The position numbers and the translations under genes were made by a program. This document shows positions 26,154 to 34,967 of a stretch of DNA of 64,000 nt, one piece after another; the first letter of the stretch is position 1, and each line of letters begins with the position of its first letter. The notes under the pieces are model-generated. The model was not told the DNA's origin. It ran no database searches and saw only the letters and a list, made by a program, of their open reading frames with translations. This stretch comes from Aequorivita xiaoshiensis (GTDB lineage: Bacteria; Bacteroidota; Bacteroidia; Flavobacteriales; Flavobacteriaceae), in assembly GCF_022008395.1 (NCBI RefSeq), contig NZ_JAIRBB010000011.1, forward strand, positions 40,450 to 104,449, written 5' to 3'.

Positions 26154-27095
26154 CTAAAAGCTAGCTACTTCCTTTTTTGCAGTTTGAAATTCTTCAACCA
26201 TTTCTTTTAATATAACTCCAGCTGGTTTAATATCGTGAATCAGTCCAGAAACCTGCCCTATTTCTAATTCACCTTCAACTAAATCTCCCTCAAACATTCC
26301 ACGTTTTGCACGAGCCCTACCCAAATGTTTGGCGAGCTCTTCTTTGGTAGGATTCGTTTTATACAACTCCATAACACTTTCAAAGAATTCATTCTTAAGC
26401 ATTCTTACTGGAGCCAACTCTTTTAAAGTAAGTTGGGTATCTCCTTCTTTTGCGTCTACCACCATTTGTTTAAACGCATGATGTGACGAAGCCTCATTCG
26501 ATGCCACAAAACGACTACCTACCTGTACCCCATCTGCACCTAAAACCATAGTAGCAAGCATAGCGCGACCTGTAGCAATACCTCCAGCAGCTATTAATGG
26601 AATCTGTAACTGTTCCTTTACCATTGGAATTAAAGTAAGTGTAGTGGATTCTTCACGACCATTATGACCTCCTGCTTCAAAACCTTCAGCTACAACGGCA
26701 TCTACTCCTGCTTCTTGTGCTTTTAAGGCAAACTTTACACTACTAACAACGTGAACTACGGCAATCCCGTTTTCTTTAAGTTTAGAAGTGTAAGTCTTTG
26801 GATTTCCAGCCGAGGTAAAAACTATTTTAACCCCTTCTTCAATTATTATATCAATAATTTTTTCGATATCAGGATAAAGCATTGGCACATTCACCCCAAA
26901 TGGTTTGTCTGTAGCTTTTTGACATTTTATTATATGTTCCCGAAGCACTTCAGGATACATTGAACCTGCTCCCAAAAGACCTAGTCCACCTGCATTAGAT
27001 ACAGCACTAGCCAAACGCCAACCACTATTCCATATCATTCCACCTTGAATAATTGGATATTCAATCTTAAAAAGCTCTGTAATTTTATTCTGCAC
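26154..27095 (-). CDS. NAD(P)H-dependent flavin oxidoreductase / nitronate monooxygenase family
   Basis: The 313-residue TIM-barrel flavoprotein belongs to the 2-nitropropane dioxygenase family, which includes nitronate monooxygenases and FabK enoyl-ACP reductases. Motifs are YPIIQGGMIWNSG, LASAVSNAGGLGLLGAG, a GGHNGREESTTLTLIPMV segment, IPLIAAGGIATGRAM and GADGVQVGSRFVASNEASSHH. It binds FMN. The family is clear, but whether it acts on nitronates, enoyl-ACP or other substrates cannot be decided here. Its start codon overlaps the stop of the subtilase gene by one base, and the unit continues back to mnmA. Confidence 0.87.
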   Translation of the reverse strand: MQNKITELFKIEYPIIQGGMIWNSGWRLASAVSNAGGLGLLGAGSMYPEVLREHIIKCQKATDKPFGVNVPMLYPDIEKIIDIIIEEGVKIVFTSAGNPKTYTSKLKENGIAVVHVVSSVKFALKAQEAGVDAVVAEGFEAGGHNGREESTTLTLIPMVKEQLQIPLIAAGGIATGRAMLATMVLGADGVQVGSRFVASNEASSHHAFKQMVVDAKEGDTQLTLKELAPVRMLKNEFFESVMELYKTNPTKEELAKHLGRARAKRGMFEGDLVEGELEIGQVSGLIHDIKPAGVILKEMVEEFQTAKKEVASF

Positions 27096-28759
27096 TATTT
27101 TTTTATGATTTTGTAACTTGTTGTTTTATTGCTTGAAGTAATAGATGCAATATACATCCCTGAAGTTAGGTTAGATAAATCAATGCGATTATTACTAGCC
27201 GTTATATTAGCTTTAAGTATTTTTTCACCTAAAACATTGTACATTACAAATACAGCATTTTCTGCAGTTTTAGGAAATGAAATATTTACTTCAGTTGTAA
27301 CTGGGTTTGGATATAAAGCAAATTGATTTTTTTGAAGCTCTTGATCGTTCACTTTAAGTAAAAGTGTGCTTAATGCTTCTCCAAAATTTGGAATTCCATA
27401 ACCCATTAAATCTGTAGGATTGTTGTATAAATGTGCAGACTCACGAATTGCTTGCATAACGACATCGTTTTTTAAAGTGGGAACAGCACTCCATAAAGAT
27501 GCCACAGCTCCAGCAATTATAGGTGAACTAAAAGAAGTTCCATTAGAAGTTAATGGATCACCCCAATAATCCGTGGTTTCTCCAAATCTATCTACAACAG
27601 CTGTATTAGCCCCTTGAGCCATTACATCAGGCTTTACTAGTCCAGCTGAATTAGGACCATAAGAGCTGAAATACACATAATTTTCGTTTGCATCCACTGC
27701 GCCTACCGTGAAAGAACCTGGCGCATCTGCAGGAGTTCCCACATAACCAAAGCCAGAACCGTCGTTACCTGCAGAGGTAACCGTAATCATACCTTTATCA
27801 AAAGCTATATTAGCACCGCGAGCTGCAATAGTAGTTTCTCCATCTAAATCTGAATATTGATGAGTATAGGCTGATTTGTCATAATCTTGGTAACCTAAAG
27901 AAGTATTACTCACGTAAACCCCTAAGCTATCGGAACGCTCCAATGCTTCTACCCAATAAGCCTCCTCAGCAGGAGACTCTTCACTATCATCCTCGGTAAT
28001 AAATAAGTAATAGGAAGCATTTGGCGCAGTACCTACAAATTCATTTGTAACCACCGCAGCGGCATCACTTAAGGTTAAAGCTCCGTGACCACCAGTTCCA
28101 TTTGGACTTTCCACACGAGCAACAAAATCATAATACCCAAGTAATCTTCCTTCATCACGCATATGAGCATAAGCAGGATTGTACAATACATTAGGATATC
28201 CATTATCCATAAATGCTACAGCAATTTCTTGCCCCGTAAAGTCTTCTTGATGCAAAACATCAACACCAATCATTTCAGTCTGATTCTCAGCATTCCCATA
28301 ATTATAAACTACTCTTAATTGCTCTTCTTGTTCTATTTTGTTCTGTAAAGATCTAAACTGTCTTTCAAATTCTTTAGGTCCAGGTCTATTCATACTTTTA
28401 TCAGCATATTCAATATCTGAAACAAATGAAAGATTTAAAAGATTATTGATATTTGTTAAAGTTCCTCGCACATAAACAGCATTTAGCCATTTTGATTTTG
28501 CAAGAACTGTAATACCCGTTGCATCTTCTATCTGTGCTTTTTGCACTTCATTTAAAGGTACATCCCGTTCATCAATAACAATACCTTGTGCTAATTTTCT
28601 ATTTATTGCCGCTGTAGTTAAAATAGTTGATGGGTCTGCCAATGCAGCCGAAACCACCGAAGGATCCTTAGGTTCTAAAAAAACCAAGGCATCTTCTAAC
28701 TGTGCAAAACTTAAGGTTGACACAAATGCAAATACTACTAATAGGAATAATTTTTTCAT
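27095..28759 (-). CDS. Subtilisin-like (S8) serine protease with T9SS tail
   Basis: The 554-residue secreted protease starts with a signal peptide (MKKLFLLVVFAFVSTLSFAQ), then a propeptide region (about 21-150) and an S8 domain. The Asp is D185 (VAFMDNGYPN), the His is H225 (GTGGHGALTL), oxyanion Asn N332 sits in VTSAGNDGSG, and the nucleophile is S409 (SNGTSFSSP). The wording around Asp and His differs from classic subtilisin DTG and HGTH, but all key residues are present. A type A T9SS sorting domain ends the protein (LYPNPVTTEVNISF). It is cotranscribed with mnmA upstream (9-base gap) and the flavin oxidoreductase downstream. Confidence 0.9.
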   Translation of the reverse strand: MKKLFLLVVFAFVSTLSFAQLEDALVFLEPKDPSVVSAALADPSTILTTAAINRKLAQGIVIDERDVPLNEVQKAQIEDATGITVLAKSKWLNAVYVRGTLTNINNLLNLSFVSDIEYADKSMNRPGPKEFERQFRSLQNKIEQEEQLRVVYNYGNAENQTEMIGVDVLHQEDFTGQEIAVAFMDNGYPNVLYNPAYAHMRDEGRLLGYYDFVARVESPNGTGGHGALTLSDAAAVVTNEFVGTAPNASYYLFITEDDSEESPAEEAYWVEALERSDSLGVYVSNTSLGYQDYDKSAYTHQYSDLDGETTIAARGANIAFDKGMITVTSAGNDGSGFGYVGTPADAPGSFTVGAVDANENYVYFSSYGPNSAGLVKPDVMAQGANTAVVDRFGETTDYWGDPLTSNGTSFSSPIIAGAVASLWSAVPTLKNDVVMQAIRESAHLYNNPTDLMGYGIPNFGEALSTLLLKVNDQELQKNQFALYPNPVTTEVNISFPKTAENAVFVMYNVLGEKILKANITASNNRIDLSNLTSGMYIASITSSNKTTSYKIIKK

Positions 28760-28768
28760 ATAATATTT

Positions 28769-29971
28769 TTAAGAGATAACACCACTTCCAAGTAACTCAG
28801 CTCCGTTATACCAAGCCACGAATTGACCCTCTGTAATGGCAGATTGCGGATTATCAAAGATAATATAAAGTCCTGAATGCGTGCAGTGCAATGTTGCTTT
28901 TTCTAATGGCTGTCTATAGCGTATACGAGCCATAACTTCCATCTTTTCATCTTCTTGAAGCTTTAAATCTTCACGAACCCAATGAACTTCTTCATCCTTT
29001 ACAAAAAGTCCGCGTCTATAAAGTCCTGGGTGACTTTTACCCTGTCCTGTATAAATAATATTTTCAGCCACGTCTGTGTCTATCACAAATAATGGTTCTT
29101 TGGTACCACCAACTGCTAGACCTTTTCGTTGCCCTTTAGTAAAATAATGCGCTCCATTGTGAACCCCGACTTCTTTACCATCAGATTTTGAATACTTATG
29201 TTTTGCTGATAGAAATTCAAGTTCTTCCATCTCAGAAGTAAATTCTGGAGTTTCCACTTTATATTCTGGCAATGTTGCTGGAACTTCAACAATTATTCCA
29301 TCTTTAGGAGCTAATTTTTGTTGAAGGAAATCTGGCAATCTCACTTTTCCTATAAAACACAAGCCCTGAGAATCGCGTTTTTCAGCAGTGATAAGATTTT
29401 GTTCGGCTGCGATTTTTCTAACTTCAGGCTTTAATAATTCACCAATCGGAAACAATGTTTTGGATAGTTGTTCTTGCGAAAGTTGACACAAAAAGTAAGA
29501 CTGATCTTTATTAGGATCTTTCCCTGCTAGTAAATGATGAATTTCTGTTTCAACGCCATTCTCTTTACTTCTTGAAGTTGTTTTTCTGCAATAATGTCCA
29601 GTTGCGACAAAATCTGCTCCCAACCCTAGCGCTATCTTCATAAACACATCAAATTTAATTTCTCGATTACAAAGCACATCTGGATTTGGAGTACGTCCCA
29701 TTTGGTATTCACGGAACATATAATCTACAATTCGCTCTTTATATTCTTCACTTAAATCTACAGTTTGAAATGGTATTCCTAATTTCTCAGCAACAAGCAT
29801 TGCATCGTTACTGTCTTCTAGCCAAGGACACTCATCTGAAATAGTTACAGAATCGTCGTGCCAATTCTTCATAAAAAGACCTATAACTTCATAGCCTTGT
29901 TCTTTTAACAAATAGGCTGCTACACTAGAGTCTACACCTCCACTTAATCCTACTACAACACGTTTTTTCAT
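28769..29971 (-). CDS. mnmA: tRNA-specific 2-thiouridylase MnmA
   Basis: MnmA installs the 2-thio group on U34 of tRNA Lys, Glu and Gln. I place the start at [16 protein letters not shown] (29971), giving 400 residues: an 18-residue longer frame would start inside the -7 promoter element (30023-30030). The PP-loop is GLSGGVDSS at residues 8-16; the catalytic cysteines are C101 (PDVLCNRE) and C205 (GLCFIGK). The C-terminal region (from about 270) has the typical tRNA-binding barrel with [10 protein letters not shown]. It is the first gene of a unit that continues into the S8 protease and the flavin oxidoreductase, which is unexpected company. Confidence 0.95.
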   Translation of the reverse strand: MKKRVVVGLSGGVDSSVAAYLLKEQGYEVIGLFMKNWHDDSVTISDECPWLEDSNDAMLVAEKLGIPFQTVDLSEEYKERIVDYMFREYQMGRTPNPDVLCNREIKFDVFMKIALGLGADFVATGHYCRKTTSRSKENGVETEIHHLLAGKDPNKDQSYFLCQLSQEQLSKTLFPIGELLKPEVRKIAAEQNLITAEKRDSQGLCFIGKVRLPDFLQQKLAPKDGIIVEVPATLPEYKVETPEFTSEMEELEFLSAKHKYSKSDGKEVGVHNGAHYFTKGQRKGLAVGGTKEPLFVIDTDVAENIIYTGQGKSHPGLYRRGLFVKDEEVHWVREDLKLQEDEKMEVMARIRYRQPLEKATLHCTHSGLYIIFDNPQSAITEGQFVAWYNGAELLGSGVIS

Positions 29972-30022
29972 GGGTATTTTTGAAAGAACTATCACCTTTA
30001 ATGGCCATAGTTTTTGGATGTG

Positions 30023-30053
30023 CAAAGATACAATTACTATGCCCGAAATTCAA
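30023..30053 (-). promoter_or_regulatory. Promoter of mnmA (and the S8/oxidoreductase unit)
   Basis: The minus strand has TTG (30053-30051), a 20-bp spacer and TATCTTTG (30030-30023), a full match to the lineage consensus. It excludes the longest mnmA start. Confidence 0.65.
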
Positions 30054-30146
30054 ACTGCAAATACAGTGACTTTAAACAATTTTAAAAGGCCTTTATTACA
30101 ATCTGAAATTAACGTATCTTTAAAACCTAAGCCCACATAAATCGGC

Positions 30147-30154
30147 TATTTTTG
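30147..30154 (+). promoter_or_regulatory. -7 promoter element of bshC
   Basis: TATTTTTG is a perfect match, about 22 bp before the bshC ATG. Confidence 0.55.
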
Positions 30155-30176
30155 TTCAAAATCTTTCATACTGCAC

Positions 30177-31793
30177 ATGTCAATTAAATCTATTCCTTAT
30201 AAAGAGACTGGTTATTTTTCTAAACTTATCTGCGACTACTTAGCAGAAGAAAAATCATTAATTCCTTTTTATAATCGTTTTCCAAATTTGGAGAACTTCA
30301 AACTTCAAATTGAAGAGAAACAAAATAGTTTTAATATTCGTCAGAGACGGTTATTATCCAAACAGATTATGTTGCAATACGGGTACAACTCTATATCCCA
30401 AGCTACATTAACAAACTTAGACTTGCTTAAGGAAAACACTACTTTTACCGTAACAACTGGGCATCAGCTCAACCTTTTTACCGGACCACTGTATTTTCTT
30501 TACAAAATATTTTCAACGATTAACTTATGTGAAAAGCTAAAAGAGCACTATCCTAATTTTAATTTTGTTCCCGTTTATTGGATGGCAACAGAAGATCACG
30601 ACTTTGAAGAGATAAATTATTTTAATACATACAAAAACAATAATACTTCCAGGTTAGAAAAGCATAAATGGGATAGAAATTCTTCCGGCGCTGTTGGAGA
30701 ATTAAGTACTGAAGGCTTAAATGAGGTTTTTGAAAAATTAAAAACACAATTTGGAAACAGTGAAAATGCTAAGGAGCTTCTTAAATATTTTTCTGACGCT
30801 TATTTAAAAAATGACAATTTAGCTGATGCTACTCGACACTTAGCCAATACATTGTTTTTTGAATCTGGATTGGTAATTGTCGATGGCAATGATGAGGTTT
30901 TAAAGAAACATTTCATTCCTTATGCTGAAAAAGAAATAACTGAAAACTTAAGTTTCAAAAAAGTTTCTGAAACCACTAAAAAACTAAAAGACCTAGGTCA
31001 TCCAGAACAGGTACATCCTCGAGAGATTAATTTATTTTACTTAAATAAGAATGTTCGGGAACGTATCGTTGAAAGTGAAGGTGATTTTTACGTGAATAAC
31101 ACTGAAATTTCATTTTCTAAGGAGGAAATTTTAGCCGAAATTAATGATAAGCCACAATGCTTTTCGCCAAACGCCTTACTGCGTCCATTATATCAAGAAG
31201 CTGTATTACCAAACCTCTGTTATATTGGTGGAGGCGGCGAACTAGCATATTGGTTTCAATTGAAAGATTATTTTAATGAAGTAAAAGTTCCATTTCCTAT
31301 TCTTTTATTGAGAAATTCAGCTTTAATAGTTCCTAAAAAATTATTGGAAGAACTAGAAACTTATGACGTTTCTATTAAAGATTTATTTCTTCCACAACAA
31401 GAGTTAATTTCCAAGCACGTTTATAAAATTTCGGATATTGAAATTGATTTTTCTGAACAAAGAGCGTTTTTAAAACAACAATTTAAAGATTTATATGTAC
31501 TAGCTGAAAAAACGGACAAGTCGTTTCTTGGTGCTGTGGCTGCTCAAGAGAAAAAACAACTTAACGGATTAGATAAACTTGAATCTAGATTACTAAAAGC
31601 GCAAAAAAGAAAACTTTCTGAGAAATTAAACCCTGTAAAAAATATTCAAGGTACTCTATTCCCAAATGGTAGTTTACAAGAGAGAAACCTGAATTTTTCA
31701 AACTTCTATTTAGATAATGGGGAAGAAATATTAGATATTATTAAAGAGAATTTAGATCCTTTAAACTTATCTTTTACCATTATTGAAGTTTAA
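30177..31793 (+). CDS. bshC: Bacillithiol biosynthesis cysteine-adding enzyme BshC
   Basis: BshC ligates cysteine to glucosaminyl malate in the last step of bacillithiol synthesis. The 538-residue protein fits the family length. Recognisable segments are TTGHQLNLFTGPLYFLYKIF, FVPVYWMATEDHDFEEIN, KKHFIPYAEKEI and a C-terminal YIGGGGELAYWFQLKDYF, all typical of BshC. Bacillithiol replaces glutathione as the major low-molecular-weight thiol in many Firmicutes and Bacteroidota. The partner genes bshA and bshB are not in the window. It is a single-gene unit with its own promoter and a strong terminator. Confidence 0.93.
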   Translation: MSIKSIPYKETGYFSKLICDYLAEEKSLIPFYNRFPNLENFKLQIEEKQNSFNIRQRRLLSKQIMLQYGYNSISQATLTNLDLLKENTTFTVTTGHQLNLFTGPLYFLYKIFSTINLCEKLKEHYPNFNFVPVYWMATEDHDFEEINYFNTYKNNNTSRLEKHKWDRNSSGAVGELSTEGLNEVFEKLKTQFGNSENAKELLKYFSDAYLKNDNLADATRHLANTLFFESGLVIVDGNDEVLKKHFIPYAEKEITENLSFKKVSETTKKLKDLGHPEQVHPREINLFYLNKNVRERIVESEGDFYVNNTEISFSKEEILAEINDKPQCFSPNALLRPLYQEAVLPNLCYIGGGGELAYWFQLKDYFNEVKVPFPILLLRNSALIVPKKLLEELETYDVSIKDLFLPQQELISKHVYKISDIEIDFSEQRAFLKQQFKDLYVLAEKTDKSFLGAVAAQEKKQLNGLDKLESRLLKAQKRKLSEKLNPVKNIQGTLFPNGSLQERNLNFSNFYLDNGEEILDIIKENLDPLNLSFTIIEV

Positions 31794-31817
31794 ATTTCAA
31801 CTCCACAAAAAACACAA

Positions 31818-31852
31818 AAACCCACCTTTAGATTAAGAAAGGTGGGTTTTTT
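31818..31852. terminator. Bidirectional intrinsic terminator between bshC and ftsY
   Basis: AAACCCACCTTT (31818-31829) pairs with AAAGGTGGGTTT (31838-31849), with A-rich flank to the left and Ts to the right, so it can end both convergent genes. Confidence 0.85.
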
Positions 31853-31873
31853 AATAAAGTTTTATTATGTGAT

Positions 31874-32827
31874 TTATTTAAAGAACGAATCCACAAATTC
31901 AATTTTATTAAATACCTGAAGATCCTCCATTCCCTCACCTACTCCAATATATTTTACCGGGATTTGAAATTGGTCGCTTATACCAATAACAACACCACCT
32001 TTTGCAGTACCGTCAAGTTTAGTAACTGCTAGAGAGGTAACTTCGGTTGCAGCTGTAAATTGCTTAGCTTGTTCAAATGCATTTTGGCCAGTAGAACCAT
32101 CTAAAACTAATAGTACATCGTGAGGCGCATCTGGTATAACTTTCTGCATCACACGTTTTACTTTAGTAAGCTCGTTCATTAAGTTTACTTTATTGTGAAG
32201 ACGCCCTGCTGTATCTATAATTACAACATCAGCATTTTGATTTACTGCGCTTTGTAAGGTGTCAAAAGCAACACTAGCGGGATCACTACCCATACTTTGT
32301 TTAACGATGGATACATCTGTTCTATCAGCCCATATTTGCAATTGATCGATCGCGGCAGCACGGAAAGTATCGGCAGCACCTAAAACTACCTTCTTACCTG
32401 CTTTTTTAAATTGATAAGCCAATTTCCCAATGGTAGTAGTTTTACCTACACCATTTACCCCAACAACCATAATAACATATGGTTTTTTATTTGATGGAAT
32501 TTCAAATTCGGTAGCGTTACCAGAATCTATTTCACTTAAAAGCCCAGCAATTTCTTCGCGAAGAATTTTATTTAGCTCATCCGTACCTAAGTATTTATCC
32601 CTAGCAACTCGCTCTTCAATTCTTTCAATTACTTTTAAGGTAGTATTTACACCAACATCACTAGAAACCAATACCTCTTCAAGATTATCTAAAACCTCAT
32701 CATCAACCTTGCTTTTTCCGGCTACAGCTTTACTAAGCTTATCGAAGAAAGATGTTTTAGTTTTTTCTAGCCCTTTATCAAGTGTTTCTTTTTTCTCCTT
32801 GGAGAATATCCTTTTAAATATACTCAT
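31874..32827 (-). CDS. ftsY: Signal recognition particle receptor FtsY
   Basis: FtsY docks SRP-ribosome complexes at the membrane and hydrolyses GTP with Ffh. The 317-residue protein has a short basic N-terminus (no long acidic A domain, as usual in Bacteroidota), the N domain (about 20-95) and the G domain with the P-loop GVNGVGKTT (residues 123-131), DTAGR (VVIIDTAGRLH) and TKLDGTAKGG. The final GEGMEDLQVFNKIEFVDSFF is the family end. It lies between the bshC and ribosomal-protein units but has its own -7 element overlapping the upstream terminator region. Confidence 0.96.
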   Translation of the reverse strand: MSIFKRIFSKEKKETLDKGLEKTKTSFFDKLSKAVAGKSKVDDEVLDNLEEVLVSSDVGVNTTLKVIERIEERVARDKYLGTDELNKILREEIAGLLSEIDSGNATEFEIPSNKKPYVIMVVGVNGVGKTTTIGKLAYQFKKAGKKVVLGAADTFRAAAIDQLQIWADRTDVSIVKQSMGSDPASVAFDTLQSAVNQNADVVIIDTAGRLHNKVNLMNELTKVKRVMQKVIPDAPHDVLLVLDGSTGQNAFEQAKQFTAATEVTSLAVTKLDGTAKGGVVIGISDQFQIPVKYIGVGEGMEDLQVFNKIEFVDSFFK

Positions 32828-32904
32828 GGTTTCCGTGGTCGGTTAAAGGGTATAAATTTATGCCATTATTAGCTCAATTTTATACCTGACTATTTTTTAA
32901 ATAA

Positions 32905-32912
32905 CAAAAATA
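32905..32912 (-). promoter_or_regulatory. -7 promoter element of ftsY
   Basis: The minus strand reads TATTTTTG, a perfect match, 78 bp before the ftsY ATG. It sits inside the T-run of the terminator that ends the preceding ribosomal-protein unit. Confidence 0.45.
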
Positions 32913-32943
32913 CGAAAAGCCACCTTCGTAAAAAAGTGGCTTT
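32908..32943 (-). terminator. Intrinsic terminator of the rpmB-rpmG-DUF4295 unit
   Basis: AAAGCCAC (32916-32923) and GTGGCTTT (32936-32943) pair, followed on the minus strand by TTTTCGTATTTTT. It lies 20 bases after the stop of the DUF4295 gene. Confidence 0.75.
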
Positions 32944-32963
32944 AACTCAATATTTTAATCTGG

Positions 32964-33116
32964 TTATTTTTTGTTTAACCAGTCGTTTACCATTTCTGGA
33001 GACATAATAGCCTCAGTAAATGTATATGCTCCTGATTTTTCCGATTTAACCATTTTAATAGCTTTGGTTAAACGTTTTGAACCTGTCTGTAACGATGCTA
33101 CTGATTTCTTTGCCAT
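32964..33116 (-). CDS. DUF4295 small basic protein, probably ribosome-associated
   Basis: The 50-residue protein (from MAKKSVASLQTGSKRLTKAI to a WLNKK end) is very basic in its first half and then has a short helix (FTEAIMSPEMVNDW). It matches the Bacteroidota-restricted DUF4295 family. The gene lies 8 bases after rpmG and is cotranscribed with rpmB and rpmG, a placement that points to a ribosomal role. From memory, the Flavobacterium johnsoniae ribosome structure showed a lineage-specific large-subunit protein, called bL38, which I think is this family, but I cannot check it here. Short genes like this are easily missed by gene finders. Confidence 0.85.
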   Translation of the reverse strand: MAKKSVASLQTGSKRLTKAIKMVKSEKSGAYTFTEAIMSPEMVNDWLNKK

Positions 33117-33124
33117 TTTATCTC

Positions 33125-33307
33125 TTATTTAATCTCTTTATGAACCGTCATTTTCTTAAGAATTGGGTTGAATTTCTTCAACTCCATTCTATCCGGTGTA
33201 TTCTTTTTGTTTTTGGTAGTGATGTAGCGAGAAGTTCCTGGTTTACCAGATTCCTTATGCTCAGTGCACTCCAAAATTACTTGTACTCTATTTCCTTTTT
33301 TAGCCAT
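33125..33307 (-). CDS. rpmG: Ribosomal protein bL33
   Basis: The 60-residue protein begins [20 protein letters not shown] and carries the L33 body [19 protein letters not shown] with [17 protein letters not shown] at the end. It has only one cysteine, so it is the zinc-free form. L33 sits in the large subunit near the E site. It lies 27 bases after rpmB and 8 bases before the DUF4295 gene. Confidence 0.96.
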   Translation of the reverse strand: MAKKGNRVQVILECTEHKESGKPGTSRYITTKNKKNTPDRMELKKFNPILKKMTVHKEIK

Positions 33308-33334
33308 TGTAATAGACTTTATTGATTATTGCAA

Positions 33335-33574
33335 TTATTTAGTTAAAAAGCCTTTTTCACGCGCTTCTTTCATAACCGCAGAAATACCTTTTTTATTGAT
33401 ATCTTTAATAGCAGAAGCTGAAACTCTAAGTGTTACCCACTTATCTTCTTCTGGTATATAAAAACGCTTTTTAAGCAAATTTACATCAAACTTACGTTTG
33501 GTTTTATTCATCGCGTGCGACACGTTATTTCCAACCATCGCTTTCTTTCCGGTAAGTTCACAAACTCTTGACAT
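33335..33574 (-). CDS. rpmB: Ribosomal protein bL28
   Basis: The 79-residue protein begins MSRVCELTGKKAMVGNNVSH, and the body includes KRRFYIPEEDKWVTLRVS-like and ASAIKDINKKGISAVMKEA segments typical of L28. Only one cysteine is present, so it is a zinc-free form. The reading frame is open 23 codons further upstream, but the -7 element at 33610-33617 lies within that extension, so MSRVCE is the start. First gene of rpmB-rpmG-DUF4295. Confidence 0.96.
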   Translation of the reverse strand: MSRVCELTGKKAMVGNNVSHAMNKTKRKFDVNLLKKRFYIPEEDKWVTLRVSASAIKDINKKGISAVMKEAREKGFLTK

Positions 33575-33609
33575 TTCCTTAACTTTATTAGTTATTTTAA
33601 AACAGGGTG

Positions 33610-33640
33610 CAAATTTAAGTAATTCTTTCGTGTTGTACAA
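33610..33640 (-). promoter_or_regulatory. Promoter of rpmB-rpmG-DUF4295
   Basis: On the minus strand TTG (33640-33638), a 20-bp spacer and TAAATTTG (33617-33610) match the consensus. It fixes the rpmB start at 33574. Confidence 0.65.
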
Positions 33641-33650
33641 CAAAAGAAAA

Positions 33651-34898
33651 TTAGTTTTTTGAAATTTCTTTTAATAACATCTCAAAAGATTTGTTTGCCG
33701 CCTTTGTAATCACACGATAGCGATCATTTCCGAAATTAAATTTTTCTGAAAAAACTTCGTTTCCAGATGCTATTGCAATACAAACAGTTCCAACTTCATC
33801 TGCTCCATCTCCTTTTGTTGGTCCTGCAATTCCTGTTGTGGCAATCGCATAATCTGTATCAAATAGCCTACACGAATTTAACGCCATGCTTTCAGCAACT
33901 TCAACACTTACAACTGAATATTCTTCAATAAGTGATGCCGGCACACCTAAAACTTTTGTCTTTAATTCTGTTTTATACGGAATAATACTTCCTAAGAAAA
34001 ATGATGAAGCTCCAGGCTCCGCAGTTATCTGGCTTGCAATCGTCCCTCCTGTACAACTTTCTGCTAAACTTAATGTTCGCTGCTTTTCGTTTAAAATATG
34101 TGCAATCTTTCCTACTATAGTCGTTTCATCTTCAAAACCTATAGCAATATCCGAAAGCATATTAGATAAAACTTCCATTCGGGAATCTATACTTTCTTTT
34201 AAAGCATTTTCGTCGGCACCACTAGATGATAGTCGCAAACGTACTTTTCCTAAGGAAGGCAAATACGCCAGTCTTATATTTTCAGGTAAATTATTTTCCC
34301 AATCTGCAATTCTATCTGCAACAGCACTTTCCCCCATTCCATAGGTAAGTAGGGTTTTGTGGTAAATAAATGGTCTATTAAAGCGTTCTATTACTAGCGG
34401 TAAAACTTGATCCTTTAACAAATTTTTCATTTCGTATGGCACGCCTGGCAATGAAACAAAAACAGTTTTATCCTTCTCCATCCACATTCCAGGTGCGGTT
34501 CCATAATAATTCATTAAGACTTTTGCTTTAGAAGGAACGAGTGCCTGCTGAATATTTGAGGGCAAAGGCTCCCCGAGCTGATAGTTATTAAATAATCGCT
34601 TAATGTTTTCAACTATCTCTGAATCTTCCACCAAAGTATCCTCAAAATAATCGCAAAAAGTACGTTTGGTAATATCGTCTTTGGTAGGGCCAAGTCCTCC
34701 AGTAACAATAATTAAATCGGCGTGTTTTTTAGCATCTTCAAAAGCTTGCAATATATGCTCACGATCATCCTGAACCGAAGTAATTTGATATACTTTTACC
34801 CCTATTTTATTAAGCTCTTTCGAAATAAAAGCCGAATTTGTATCTACAATTTGACCTATGAGAATTTCATCTCCTATGGTTATAATCTCTGCTAGCAT
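33651..34898 (-). CDS. cinA: CinA family nicotinamide-nucleotide amidase/pyrophosphatase
   Basis: The 415-residue protein combines an N-terminal MoCF-type domain (about 1-170; EIITIGDEILIGQIVDTNSA, TGGLGPTKDDITK, a GTAPGMWMEKDKTVFVSLPG segment) and a C-terminal NMN deamidase domain (about 255-410; SLAESCTGGTIASQITA, ATTGIAGPTKGDGADEVGTV). The N-terminal part acts as an ADP-ribose pyrophosphatase in some relatives, the C-terminal part deamidates nicotinamide mononucleotide. In Gram-positives it is linked to competence. It is the last gene of a possible exonuclease-FAH-cinA run and ends 77 bases before rpmB. Confidence 0.92.
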   Translation of the reverse strand: MLAEIITIGDEILIGQIVDTNSAFISKELNKIGVKVYQITSVQDDREHILQAFEDAKKHADLIIVTGGLGPTKDDITKRTFCDYFEDTLVEDSEIVENIKRLFNNYQLGEPLPSNIQQALVPSKAKVLMNYYGTAPGMWMEKDKTVFVSLPGVPYEMKNLLKDQVLPLVIERFNRPFIYHKTLLTYGMGESAVADRIADWENNLPENIRLAYLPSLGKVRLRLSSSGADENALKESIDSRMEVLSNMLSDIAIGFEDETTIVGKIAHILNEKQRTLSLAESCTGGTIASQITAEPGASSFFLGSIIPYKTELKTKVLGVPASLIEEYSVVSVEVAESMALNSCRLFDTDYAIATTGIAGPTKGDGADEVGTVCIAIASGNEVFSEKFNFGNDRYRVITKAANKSFEMLLKEISKN

Positions 34899-34967
34899 TT
34901 ACATTGTTTTTTTTAAAAAAGCACACTTCAAAGACAATTTTGAAGATAATGTCGGAATGATATTCCT

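Noticed and set aside
29972..30025. 18-residue N-terminal extension of mnmA
   Set aside because: The extension would start within the predicted -7 element, and the canonical MnmA start is [16 protein letters not shown].
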